Shown here: piece by piece, positions 6,341 to 13,120 of the stretch
Layout: each line of letters begins with the position of its first letter
Position numbering within the stretch: the first letter of the stretch is position 1
Assembly (NCBI GenBank): GCA_009930355.1
Contig: RZYK01000039.1
Location: forward strand, 1-13,120
From: Campylobacterota bacterium
Lineage (GTDB): Bacteria; Campylobacterota; Campylobacteria; Campylobacterales; Sulfurospirillaceae
Reading direction: 5' to 3'
DNA: 13,120 nt
The notes under the pieces: generated by a model
Told to the model about the DNA's origin: nothing
Databases searched by the model: none
The model's input: the letters and a program-made list of their open reading frames with translations, nothing else
Translations under genes and position numbers: made by a program

Positions 6341-6370
6341 TTACATGTAAGGAGAAATCCTTACATGTAA
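6341..6370. repeat. Perfect 13-bp hairpin of paired TTACATGTAA palindromes (pair 3), overlapping a stop codon
   Basis: TTACATGTAAGGA (6341-6353) pairs exactly with TCCTTACATGTAA (6358-6370) around a GAAA loop. It lies between convergent genes, a natural site for two-way termination. The right palindrome supplies the last codons (Tyr, Met, stop) of the minus-strand DUF255 gene. No T-run follows on either strand. Confidence 0.85.
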
Positions 6371-8097
6371 CGGGCAATGACCCTCACCGCTTCGGGATAA
6401 GCATGTGCATACTTTTGAATGCCAGCACCAAAACTCTCCAACATATCTTTCGCCCGAATATACAAAACGGTATCATCTTCAATCTTCGCTAATTCAAACA
6501 AATTTTTAATCATCGTTGAAAGTGGGCTTTTATAGCTGTTGTCTTCCAAAACGGCTTTGGCACGAAAGGCTTTATCGGAGAGGTACCAGACTTCTTCTTT
6601 GTAAAATTTATGCTCCGCCTCATGGCTTAGTTTCTTTGCCAACGCTAGGTACTGCGCCTCTTTCGTATAGGCGTAAGCACGCAACACACTTTCGATGACA
6701 AAGGCGTAATCTTCGAGTAACGCTTCCACTTTCAAACTGCCACCTAAGACGATTTGATGGTACAAAACGCCGTTTACATGTAAAGATTTTAAAAGCGTAT
6801 CGAGCACGCTTTTTGCTTTTTCAATCTTGCCTGCTTCAAAAAGTGCAGTCACCATCAAAGCGTTCCAAGATGTCAGAATTTTGGTGTCAATGAATGGATA
6901 CGCCACCTTTTGACGCTCTTGTTTGAGAATAGCAATGGCTTCATCCAAACGAGCAGGTTTTTCATTATATGTAATCACAGGATTGGTGCTTTGGTGCTCA
7001 AAATTGCCAAATTTGGTAATGCCAAAATAGTCCATGACCGCCTTAGCTTCCGCCTCACTCAGCCCACCGTTTAACAGTGCTGTTTGTGCCTCTTTGAAGC
7101 CAAAAACAAAGTATTTGCCCTCTTCCCCTTCACTGTCTGCATCACTGGCACTCAGATAAAGTCCCTCTTTTAAAAACCGCTCATCCATCGCTTCGATGGT
7201 TTTATCGACCACTTCATTGAACAATGGTTTTTGCGTCAATGTATACAATTTGGCATAGACTTCAATCAACTCAGCATTGGTATAAAGCATCTTTTCAAAA
7301 TGAGGAATGACCCAAGCCTCATCCACACTGTAACGGTAAAATCCACCCTCTATTTGGTCGTTTATGCCGCCTTGAGCCATAGCGGTAAGCGCATCTTCGC
7401 TCATATACAAGGCTTCAAGATTTTTGGTTTGCGCGTAAATATCTAAAAGGGCATTCCAAGTGGAAGCATGGGGAAATTTTGGCGCACTTCCCACCCCTTT
7501 GGAAGCTTCATCATAACTGGCTTTGACATTGCTCACAAACGATTCTAAAACAGCCTCTTTTTCAATGTGGCTCTTCTGCTCAAAACTACGCTCATAATGC
7601 TTAATTGCAGCCTCAATGCTCTGCGCACTCTTTTGCACTTCCTCAAAATCATCGTCAAATTTACCTTTGATGAAACTCGTGAGTTCTCGAAATCCCATAC
7701 GCCCCTGCGCACTTTGCGGTGGTAAGTATGTTCCAGCGAAAATGACTTGTTGCTGTGGTGTCATAATGATACTCAGCGGCCAACCACCACTTCGTTTGGT
7801 CAGCAGATAATGCACATCTTGGTAGTATTTATCGAGGTCTGGCATCTCTTCACGATCCACTTTGATGCTCACGTATGAGTCGTTGAGTAGTTTGGCACTG
7901 AGCTCATCCTCAAAGGTCTCACGCTCCATCACATGACACCAATGACAGGTGCTGTAGCCTATGGAGAGAAAAATCAGTTTGTTTTCCTCTTTGGCTTTTT
8001 GTAACGCTTTATCGCTCCATGCCATCCAGTTTACAGGGTTATGGGCGTGTTGAAGGAGGTAAGGAGAATCCTCGTGTATGAGTTCGTTGGTGTGCAT
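6361..8097 (-). CDS. DUF255 thioredoxin-like / six-hairpin glycosidase-fold protein (YyaL/SSP411 family)
   Basis: This family combines an N-terminal thioredoxin-like domain with a C-terminal alpha/alpha toroid like that of N-acylglucosamine 2-epimerases. Its cellular reaction is not established. The opening NELIHEDSPYLLQHAHNPVNW is the family signature. A CxxC pair, Cys51 and Cys54, lies in STCHWCHVMERETF. GGWPLSIIMTP and TYLPP follow, and the helical region begins near APKFPHAS and includes GGFYRYSVDEAWVIPHFEKMLYTNA. I chose the ATG at 8097 (578 residues) over the TTG one codon earlier because GAGGGG is better spaced from it. The product is about 100 residues shorter than many members I recall, mainly at the C-terminal side. 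The gene contains one TTACATGTAA (Leu-His-Val) and ends in another. It lies 62 bases after the helicase gene. Confidence 0.92.
   Translation of the reverse strand: MHTNELIHEDSPYLLQHAHNPVNWMAWSDKALQKAKEENKLIFLSIGYSTCHWCHVMERETFEDELSAKLLNDSYVSIKVDREEMPDLDKYYQDVHYLLTKRSGGWPLSIIMTPQQQVIFAGTYLPPQSAQGRMGFRELTSFIKGKFDDDFEEVQKSAQSIEAAIKHYERSFEQKSHIEKEAVLESFVSNVKASYDEASKGVGSAPKFPHASTWNALLDIYAQTKNLEALYMSEDALTAMAQGGINDQIEGGFYRYSVDEAWVIPHFEKMLYTNAELIEVYAKLYTLTQKPLFNEVVDKTIEAMDERFLKEGLYLSASDADSEGEEGKYFVFGFKEAQTALLNGGLSEAEAKAVMDYFGITKFGNFEHQSTNPVITYNEKPARLDEAIAILKQERQKVAYPFIDTKILTSWNALMVTALFEAGKIEKAKSVLDTLLKSLHVNGVLYHQIVLGGSLKVEALLEDYAFVIESVLRAYAYTKEAQYLALAKKLSHEAEHKFYKEEVWYLSDKAFRAKAVLEDNSYKSPLSTMIKNLFELAKIEDDTVLYIRAKDMLESFGAGIQKYAHAYPEAVRVIARYM
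6774..6783. repeat. TTACATGTAA palindrome within the DUF255 gene
   Basis: This is a perfect copy inside coding sequence. On the coding strand it reads Leu-His-Val plus the first base of Asn in KSLHVNGVLY. The flanks make it the 12-base palindrome TTTACATGTAAA. It sits in the helical domain, away from the CxxC motif. Confidence 0.9.
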
Positions 8098-8159
8098 CAA
8101 AAACCCCTCTCTTTTTAGGAGTTATTTTATCTCTTTTAAGTTAGCCGATGCTTTAAAAT

Positions 8160-10190
8160 TTAGTGTACCATTCCTGCTTCAACTAAAAAAGGTGAATGCG
8201 TGTAGCTAATCTTCTTAATCTTATCATACTTCGCATAGGATAGATAGAGCATATCTTTTGCCCTCGTGGTTGCCACGTAAAAAAGGCGTCGCTCCTCTTC
8301 GAGACTTCCGCCTTTTTGCATCAGTTTTCGGTTAGGAAAGCGCCCATCCATAAGGTCGATGACGTACACTTCTTTAAACTCAAGCCCTTTGCTCGCATGA
8401 ATGCTGAGCAAATTGACCCCCTCGCCCTCACTCATCTCATTGCTTCCTAAAGTCAATGCATTTAAAAAACGCTCACTTGAAGCGTAGGAGCTGGACAAAT
8501 CTTTGAGCAAATGCCCTTTGCGAAAGATGCGAGAGCGAGCTTCGGCTTTTTGCTTCTCATCCACACTCCCATCTTTTTTAATGGAACGCTTGATGGATAA
8601 TGTTTCGGCAATGGCACTAAACACTTCTGAACTAATCACATGATTTATCAAACTTTGTGGCGTTTTAATGCGTGTGGCGTGTTTCATAAATTTGTAAAAC
8701 TGGTGCAAAAACTTTGCGCCATCCACACTTAGGCGAGGATGTTTTAAAATAGGATTGGATAAGAACTGCTCTTCAAACCCCAACTCGTAAAAACGACTCA
8801 CACTACCCAAATCAAAAATATCGTCAAAAAGCCCTAATTGATGGTTTTTAGGACGCTTTTTAAAAATCTCCTCCACGCCCGCTTTGGGATGAAAAAATCC
8901 GTTGTAGATGTTTCCCTCTCCTAGTTTAAACAATCCATCAAAAAGCTCTTTGGAGAGTGAGCTTCCCACCCCTCTGGCATACTCAAAGGTATGAATAAAC
9001 GCCATCATATCTTTAGGATTGACCACGACACCCACCAAATCAAGCATCGCTTTGACTTCCGCCGCATCAAAAAAGCTAATGCCCCCTTTTCGTTTACACG
9101 CAACACCTTGTTCTCGTAAGGTTGCTTCGATGCCATCAGCACTAGAGTTATTGCGAAAAATAACGGCAATGTCAGCGTGCGCATTGCGTGAATTTTTAAT
9201 GAGAGAGGAGATAGAGTGGTACTGGGCAAACAGTTCATCGTAAATGAGCAGTTGTGGCGCTTCAAAGGCTCCATCTCGGGTCACTTCCAAACGCTTTTCA
9301 TACAGTCTTGGATTTTTCTCAATGACACGGTTGGCTAGGGAGAGAATTTTATGGGATGAGCGGTAGTTTTTATTGAGGGTAAACACATTTGCCCCCTCAT
9401 AACGCTTCGCAAACGAGCCGATAATATCAATATTGGCTCCATTAAACGCGTAAATACTCTGGTCATAATCGCCTACACAAAAAAGCGATTTGGAGCGAAA
9501 CGCATCAATTAAAGAGCCTTGCAAGGTATTGGTATCTTGATACTCATCAATTAAGACCTCTTCAAAAAAAAGCTCATGCTCCTTCTTCAATGCCTCACGC
9601 ATAAAAATGAGTAAATCATTAAAATCTACATAACCAAATTCTCTCTTTAGGGCTTGAAACTCTTCAAAAATATCTTCATAAATATCAAAAAAGACACCAT
9701 GCTCGCTGTCATTTTCCTCTAGCCACTGTGTAAAACTCTGTGTAACGGTGCTGTTTTGATAGAGTGAAAACAAATCATACAAATACTGTGCACTGTAGGC
9801 CTTAACACCTGATTCAATGTGGTCAAATCGCCTCCGCTCCACAATACTTTTAAGAAGAATTTTTAAATCTTTAGGCTGTTTAAGGACAATGTTTGAGCCC
9901 ATTTTTTTAAGCAAACGGTAGCTTACTGCATGAAAGGTGCCTGATTCTATTTGCGAAGTAATGGACTGAGGGAAAAAAGCGCTCACACGCTCTATCATCT
10001 CTGCGGCAGCTTTATTGGTAAAGGTTAAAAGCAAAATTTTTGAAGGAGCAACGCCATTTTTTAATAAATATGCTAGCCTTGCAACAATGGTCGAGGTTTT
10101 TCCTGTTCCAGCACTGGCAATAATAAGATTGTAACCTGATGGTGCCGTAGCAGCACTTTTTTGCTCAGTATTGAGACGAGTAAGGGGCAT
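8160..10190 (-). CDS. ATP-dependent DNA helicase, Rep/UvrD (SF1A) family
   Basis: SF1A helicases unwind DNA in the 3' to 5' direction during repair, replication restart or removal of bound proteins. The 676-residue product carries all the main motifs: Q-motif region LNTEQKSAA, Walker A ASAGTGKT (Lys31), LLLTFTNKAAAEM (Ia), GTFHA (about 84-88), VLIDEYQDTN (Asp215, Glu216), VGDYDQSIYAFNGA (III, about 239-252), LNKNYRSS (IV), LLSIHASKGLEF (V) and ERRLFYVATTRAKDMLYLS (VI). The ATG has an AGGA about 6 bases upstream. The length and lack of extra nuclease domains fit Rep, UvrD or PcrA, which I cannot tell apart by reading, so I give no symbol. C. jejuni has a second Rep-like helicase besides UvrD, a likely counterpart. 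The gene is probably in tail position after the pilus-like genes. Confidence 0.93.
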   Translation of the reverse strand: MPLTRLNTEQKSAATAPSGYNLIIASAGTGKTSTIVARLAYLLKNGVAPSKILLLTFTNKAAAEMIERVSAFFPQSITSQIESGTFHAVSYRLLKKMGSNIVLKQPKDLKILLKSIVERRRFDHIESGVKAYSAQYLYDLFSLYQNSTVTQSFTQWLEENDSEHGVFFDIYEDIFEEFQALKREFGYVDFNDLLIFMREALKKEHELFFEEVLIDEYQDTNTLQGSLIDAFRSKSLFCVGDYDQSIYAFNGANIDIIGSFAKRYEGANVFTLNKNYRSSHKILSLANRVIEKNPRLYEKRLEVTRDGAFEAPQLLIYDELFAQYHSISSLIKNSRNAHADIAVIFRNNSSADGIEATLREQGVACKRKGGISFFDAAEVKAMLDLVGVVVNPKDMMAFIHTFEYARGVGSSLSKELFDGLFKLGEGNIYNGFFHPKAGVEEIFKKRPKNHQLGLFDDIFDLGSVSRFYELGFEEQFLSNPILKHPRLSVDGAKFLHQFYKFMKHATRIKTPQSLINHVISSEVFSAIAETLSIKRSIKKDGSVDEKQKAEARSRIFRKGHLLKDLSSSYASSERFLNALTLGSNEMSEGEGVNLLSIHASKGLEFKEVYVIDLMDGRFPNRKLMQKGGSLEEERRLFYVATTRAKDMLYLSYAKYDKIKKISYTHSPFLVEAGMVH

Positions 10191-10258
10191 TGGATTCCTA
10201 GAGAAAATTTTTGAGGGGCAATTTTAGTTAAAAAGAGCCTAAAATAAGGTAAAAGTTT

Positions 10259-10792
10259 TTACAGATACCAGTGTCTTTCAACCAATTTTCCCTCTTTATG
10301 CTCGTCAATATAGACTTTTTTGGGTGCATCTTTACTCAACCATAAAAGATAATTCATTTGCGGTGTTAAAATCTGAATGCCTTTTTCCACAACACTATAA
10401 TTACCTTTAGAGAGCTGTTCAAAAACACGTGAAAGTACATGATCTGTACGAGGCAAAGTGAGCTCTTTAAGATTAATATCATCATGCATAAATTGATAAA
10501 TAAGCTTTTTTTGAAGAATAAGAGTTGAAAAGTAAGAAGCACTCTCACGATACTCTTTGGTACTAATTAAATTTTTACTAATTTGTCCTAAAGGATTAAT
10601 CGCATCAATCTTGGCACATGCATCACCAATAGCCACTAAAATTTGTTCGTTTTTATCATTTCGCATATAAAATTCTGCACCTTCACTACACACTTTTTCA
10701 TAACGTTTTGCTTGGTAATCCCTTAAAACCTCATTATACGAATATGCATTTGCAACATTCCAGATAAAGAGAACTAAAACTAAAACCTTCAT
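10259..10792 (-). CDS. Small secreted protein of unknown family
   Basis: I do not recognise this 177-residue protein. MKVLVLVLFIWNVANA is a signal peptide with a likely cleavage after Ala16. The mature part is mostly helical. Segments such as YNEVLRDYQAKRYEKVCSEGAEFYMRND and the following ILVAIGDACAKIDAINPLG look like a degenerate TPR or Sel1-like repeat. Cys35 and Cys59 could form a disulfide in the periplasm. The start codon overlaps the stop of the upstream TPR gene as ATGA, so the two are likely translated together and may act together. A 68-base gap separates it from the helicase gene. Confidence 0.72.
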   Translation of the reverse strand: MKVLVLVLFIWNVANAYSYNEVLRDYQAKRYEKVCSEGAEFYMRNDKNEQILVAIGDACAKIDAINPLGQISKNLISTKEYRESASYFSTLILQKKLIYQFMHDDINLKELTLPRTDHVLSRVFEQLSKGNYSVVEKGIQILTPQMNYLLWLSKDAPKKVYIDEHKEGKLVERHWYL

Positions 10793-11427
10793 CTTTGTCC
10801 TTTATAAAAATCTAACAAATCATGTAATTCTTCTGACTTAATATAACCTACAATACGTTCTAAAGAGCTTATAGCTTCCTCTTTTTCGCCTAAAGAAAAT
10901 TTTGATTTTGCATAAATTAACCATGTTTGATCTAAATTAGGATTTAATTTATTAGCCTTTTTCGCCCATACAATTGCTTCCAAATATGACTTTCTCTCAA
11001 AATAGAAATGGGCCAAAGCATAAGCATTTTCATACGTAGCAGAGTGATTAAATGCTTCCAAAAAAGTATGTTCCACTTTTAAAAGTCTGTTAGCTTCTTG
11101 AATCTCTTTTTGAGGAAGCGTAGGTGTTGTTGTTGGCTTAAATTTTGGTTCTAAGAAAAGAATCGGCTCTTTAAAATCATCCACTTCTGGTATCACTTCT
11201 GCCTCAAAAGGAAGAGGAACGACATGCGTCTCATTTGTTTCAACAATGACCTCAACTAAAGAGGATTCTGGTGCCACAATGGCTATGGGCTTTAAAGGTT
11301 CTAGCGTCGAATAAACCCAAAAAAGAGCTATAAAACTAACCAAAATCAATCCACACACTTTCAAAAAGTGCTTTCTTTGCAAAGCTTTACAACGCCTCTG
11401 TAACTCTTCAAATCGATTATGCGTCAC
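10789..11427 (-). CDS. Membrane-anchored TPR protein (MshN-like architecture)
   Basis: The 212-residue protein has a short basic cytoplasmic N-terminus, one membrane segment at about 22-40 (VCGLILVSFIALFWVYS), a Pro-rich periplasmic linker (about 44-108) and two TPR units at about 131-164 and 165-198 (ALAHFYFERKSYLEAIVWAKKANKLNPN, then TWLIYAKSKFSLGEKEEAISSLERI). The start is GTG at 11427, supported by AGGA 8 bases upstream and by the 11-base overlap with the ATPase gene. In Vibrio MSHA pilus loci, MshM ATPase is followed by MshN, which has the same layout. Comparable proteins in Campylobacter are called transformation-system proteins. A role in pilus, secretin or DNA-uptake assembly is inferred from this context. 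Confidence 0.72.
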   Translation of the reverse strand: MTHNRFEELQRRCKALQRKHFLKVCGLILVSFIALFWVYSTLEPLKPIAIVAPESSLVEVIVETNETHVVPLPFEAEVIPEVDDFKEPILFLEPKFKPTTTPTLPQKEIQEANRLLKVEHTFLEAFNHSATYENAYALAHFYFERKSYLEAIVWAKKANKLNPNLDQTWLIYAKSKFSLGEKEEAISSLERIVGYIKSEELHDLLDFYKGQR

Positions 11428-12217
11428 GAATTAATCCTATATCAAGTGCTGTCATAACCAACAAGCAATTGCTTAATGTAGTGTATTTTGTTAAATTATT
11501 TTTTTGTGCATAATCTAACAATTTAAAAAGGCTGTAAAAAAATTTCTTTACGGTACGAAAATTCCCTTTCGCATAACGAGCAATTTTCTTAGTATTGCGA
11601 GCAGAGAACATTAAAGCAATATCTCCTTGAGAATGCGCCATTAATTGAGCTTGAAGGTATCGATGAAGCTCTTGCTCATTTAATGTCCCATAAAAAATAG
11701 TCTCTTGAGAAAACTTTTTAAACGAAGAGTGATTGGCAACTTTTTTGATATCATCTTTATGCAATGCTAACACACATTGAAACGAATTTAAAGAGCAAAG
11801 CTTAGCGATTATCTGAAATTGTTTTTCACACAAAAGTTGTGCTTCATCCACAAAAACAATACACGTCTCATCGCTATAAAGTTCGCCTAATAACCCACAA
11901 TGCACATCTTCATTTTCCGTTTCATCAAAGGGAAGTCCCTTTAAGGTATAAAGTTTTAAAAAGAGTTCTTGCCACTCAAAACAAGGATGCTCCATAAAAA
12001 CAGAATGAGAAGAAAAAAGAGGAGAATGATGCAACATCGTTAGCATATGTGTCTTACCAACCCCAGGATCACCTAACACAAAAACAAGGGAGTTCTCTTT
12101 CGCATTGAGAATATCTGTTAATTTTTTACGTGCTACTTCAGCGCTAACACTATCAAAATAAAACGAAGTATCAATGCTATCTTTGAACAATGTTTTTGCT
12201 ATTTCAAAATCTTTCAT
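11417..12217 (-). CDS. AAA ATPase of the ExeA/GspA/MshM type
   Basis: ExeA-type ATPases work at the inner membrane with type II secretion, type IV pilus or competence machines and help the secretin or its partners assemble. The 266-residue product has Walker A GDPGVGKT at 49-56 and Walker B VFVDEAQLL with Asp124 and Glu125. A probable sensor region (CVLALHKDD) follows, then a helical lid in which GNFRTVKKFFYSL resembles the GNPRRIN-type motif of the family. No membrane segment is seen, and the peptidoglycan-binding domain of full-length ExeA is absent, as in MshM. Its end overlaps the TPR gene by 11 bases. In C. jejuni the competence ATPase CtsP occupies a similar role, but direct orthology is not shown here. 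Confidence 0.82.
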   Translation of the reverse strand: MKDFEIAKTLFKDSIDTSFYFDSVSAEVARKKLTDILNAKENSLVFVLGDPGVGKTHMLTMLHHSPLFSSHSVFMEHPCFEWQELFLKLYTLKGLPFDETENEDVHCGLLGELYSDETCIVFVDEAQLLCEKQFQIIAKLCSLNSFQCVLALHKDDIKKVANHSSFKKFSQETIFYGTLNEQELHRYLQAQLMAHSQGDIALMFSARNTKKIARYAKGNFRTVKKFFYSLFKLLDYAQKNNLTKYTTLSNCLLVMTALDIGLIRDA

Positions 12218-12235
12218 TCTTATACTTTTTTTAAA

Positions 12236-12251
12236 ATTATCACTGATTGTA
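12236..12251 (-). promoter_or_regulatory. Possible -10 region for the ATPase-TPR-secreted protein operon
   Basis: On the minus strand GATAAT (12241-12236) and TACAAT (12251-12246) are both -10-like and lie 20 to 35 bases before the ATPase start. The 74-base gap to the upstream gene leaves room for a promoter. I see no good -35 element. The call is weak. Confidence 0.25.
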
Positions 12252-12291
12252 ACATATTCTCTTCAATACACCCTGAAATCACACTCGCTGG

Positions 12292-12810
12292 TTAAAAATT
12301 AACAGCATTCTCGTCTGGTAATAAAGATCGTTTTGGAAGAGGCGGGGCGAGATTAAGAGGTTGAAACGATTGGGAGGAAGGTTGTTGTGTTGTAGGTGCT
12401 TGCTTTGGAGTCGTGTTCTTTTGTTGAAATAAGGCTTCTTTCTTAATCGCATCAATAATCTCTTGCGTTGTGGGATTGGTTTTTATACTCAACTCTTTAA
12501 TATAAATTGCATCAATGATAAGCGCATGTGTTTTCTTCGCATATCCAATCAAGGTTGATTTTAAAAGCTCTTTTCCCTTAGACATGACCAAATCTTCAGC
12601 GTAATAACTTCCAATAACAATATTGAGCGCATCAATGACCTTATGCTCATTTTGACTCACATCACTTCCCTCAAACACCAAACCGACTTCGACTTCCACA
12701 GGTCTTTTATCGACCTTTGAAAAGACGTTGGCTTTAAAATGTTCCACAACCAACGTCTGTGCGAAAAGGTTTACATGTAAGAGTAAAAATGCGAAAACAA
12801 TGTATCTCAT
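12292..12810 (-). CDS. Secreted FliL-like protein
   Basis: The 172-residue protein starts at ATG 12810, with AAGG about 6 bases upstream, and an open extension upstream is the other frame of the previous gene. MRYIVFAFLLLHVNLFA is a short signal peptide. Residues about 20-110 match the pattern of the FliL periplasmic domain: KRPVEVEVGLVFEG, then helices with VIDALNIVIGSYYAEDL and SKGKELLKSTLIGYAKK, then a strand IIDAIYIKELSIK. FliL binds the flagellar stator and supports motor torque. This protein differs in having an apparently cleavable signal in place of a lasting membrane anchor, and a Pro/Gln-rich tail (about 130-172). It could be a FliL relative in a non-flagellar envelope complex. TTACATGTAA lies inside its signal-peptide codons. 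It starts 10 bases after the previous gene. Confidence 0.6.
   Translation of the reverse strand: MRYIVFAFLLLHVNLFAQTLVVEHFKANVFSKVDKRPVEVEVGLVFEGSDVSQNEHKVIDALNIVIGSYYAEDLVMSKGKELLKSTLIGYAKKTHALIIDAIYIKELSIKTNPTTQEIIDAIKKEALFQQKNTTPKQAPTTQQPSSQSFQPLNLAPPLPKRSLLPDENAVNF
12771..12780. repeat. TTACATGTAA palindrome within the FliL-like gene
   Basis: This is a perfect copy in the signal-peptide codons, again read as Leu-His-Val plus the first base of Asn (LLLHVNLFA). The polar His and Asn are unusual near the end of a hydrophobic signal core, as if the DNA word is kept in spite of the protein. Confidence 0.9.
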
Positions 12811-12820
12811 GAGAGCCTTT

Positions 12821-13120
12821 TTATACCGATGTATCCAGCACATTTCCGCCAAGTTCTTTGACCCTTGCGTCAACTTTTTCCAGTGCTTTTTGCATCGTAG
12901 TATAACTAATTTCAGGCAATTTCCCACCCCACATCTGCTCCGCTTCTGCAAAACCTCTTAGCATCCCCTCCCGTCCTGCTTGCAGCTTTGCCAAATCATC
13001 ACCCGCTCCACCAATGACAAAATTAGCGATGCGCTCACTCGTTTGAGCAATGCCAAAAAAGCCATCTTCTGAGACAAGCTCTGAGGCTTCACTTTGGCTC
13101 AATTCACTTAAAGGCTTTCC
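12821..13120 (-). CDS. C-terminal part of a DUF5610-like conserved protein, 5' end beyond window
   Basis: The frame is open to the right edge (Gly-Lys-Pro-Leu-Ser-Glu-Leu-Ser-Gln as the first visible residues), so the TTG at 13102 is internal. The visible 99 residues hold a well conserved block: FFGIAQTSERIANFVIGGAG, then DDLAKLQAGREGMLRGFAEA, then EQMWGGKLPEISYTTMQKA. I recall this block as the C-terminal domain of proteins labelled DUF5610 or, probably wrongly, 'hydrogenase-4 component G' in Campylobacterota. These often lie near flagellar genes and have a low-complexity N-terminus. No enzyme motif is visible. The 10-base gap to the FliL-like gene suggests one transcript. Confidence 0.65.
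   Translation of the reverse strand, partial: GKPLSELSQSEASELVSEDGFFGIAQTSERIANFVIGGAGDDLAKLQAGREGMLRGFAEAEQMWGGKLPEISYTTMQKALEKVDARVKELGGNVLDTSV

Noticed and set aside
6516..7810. Several plus-strand open frames of 60-71 codons opposite the DUF255 gene
   Set aside because: They lie antisense to a strongly supported protein family, are short, and show no domains or ribosome sites. They are shadows of the real gene.
12276..12295. GCTG-TTAA / TTAA-CCAGC hairpin at the end of the FliL-like gene as a terminator
   Set aside because: The stem is short with a bulge, overlaps the stop codon and lacks a T-run.
1..13120. tRNA or rRNA genes
   Set aside because: I saw no cloverleaf-like sequence with a T-loop GTTCGANTC in context and no rRNA signature. 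The intergenic spaces are mostly too short.

Overview
The window looks like chromosomal DNA of a Campylobacterota (epsilonproteobacterium), most like Sulfurospirillum or a close relative. The gene order purC-purS-purQ, periplasmic SH3-like protein, plsC, htpG matches what I recall of the Campylobacter jejuni block Cj0512 to Cj0518. The A/T-rich DNA, dense packing and short gene overlaps fit this. The genus is inference.

Left part, plus strand (1-5340). The end of purC is followed by purS and purQ (purine synthesis), a membrane-anchored periplasmic protein with a C-terminal SH3-like domain, and plsC (phospholipid synthesis). Junctions overlap or are short, so this reads as one operon. A 125-base gap holding two inverted repeats and a possible promoter separates it from htpG, the bacterial Hsp90.

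Middle (5341-6360). This is an accessory islet between htpG and a convergent gene. It holds two diverged copies of a 91-92 base repeat, perfect hairpins built from TTACATGTAA, a REP-like 20-mer repeated in inverted orientation at both ends, and one very A/T-rich lipoprotein gene of unknown function.

Right part, minus strand (6361-13120). Reading in transcription order from the right edge: a partial gene ending in a conserved DUF5610-like domain, a secreted FliL-like protein, an ExeA/MshM-type AAA ATPase, a membrane-anchored TPR protein like MshN, a small secreted protein of unknown family, a Rep/UvrD-type helicase, and a DUF255 thioredoxin-like protein. The ATPase, TPR protein and small secreted protein overlap end to end and are probably one translationally coupled unit. 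They resemble part of a type IV pilus, type II secretion or DNA-uptake machine.

The most unusual signal is the 10-base palindrome TTACATGTAA. It occurs nine times in 13 kb, in intergenic inverted pairs, over a stop codon and inside two coding regions. By base composition fewer than one copy would be expected. It behaves like a genome-wide signal (uptake-type sequence, REP-like element or protein-binding site), not a local regulatory site.
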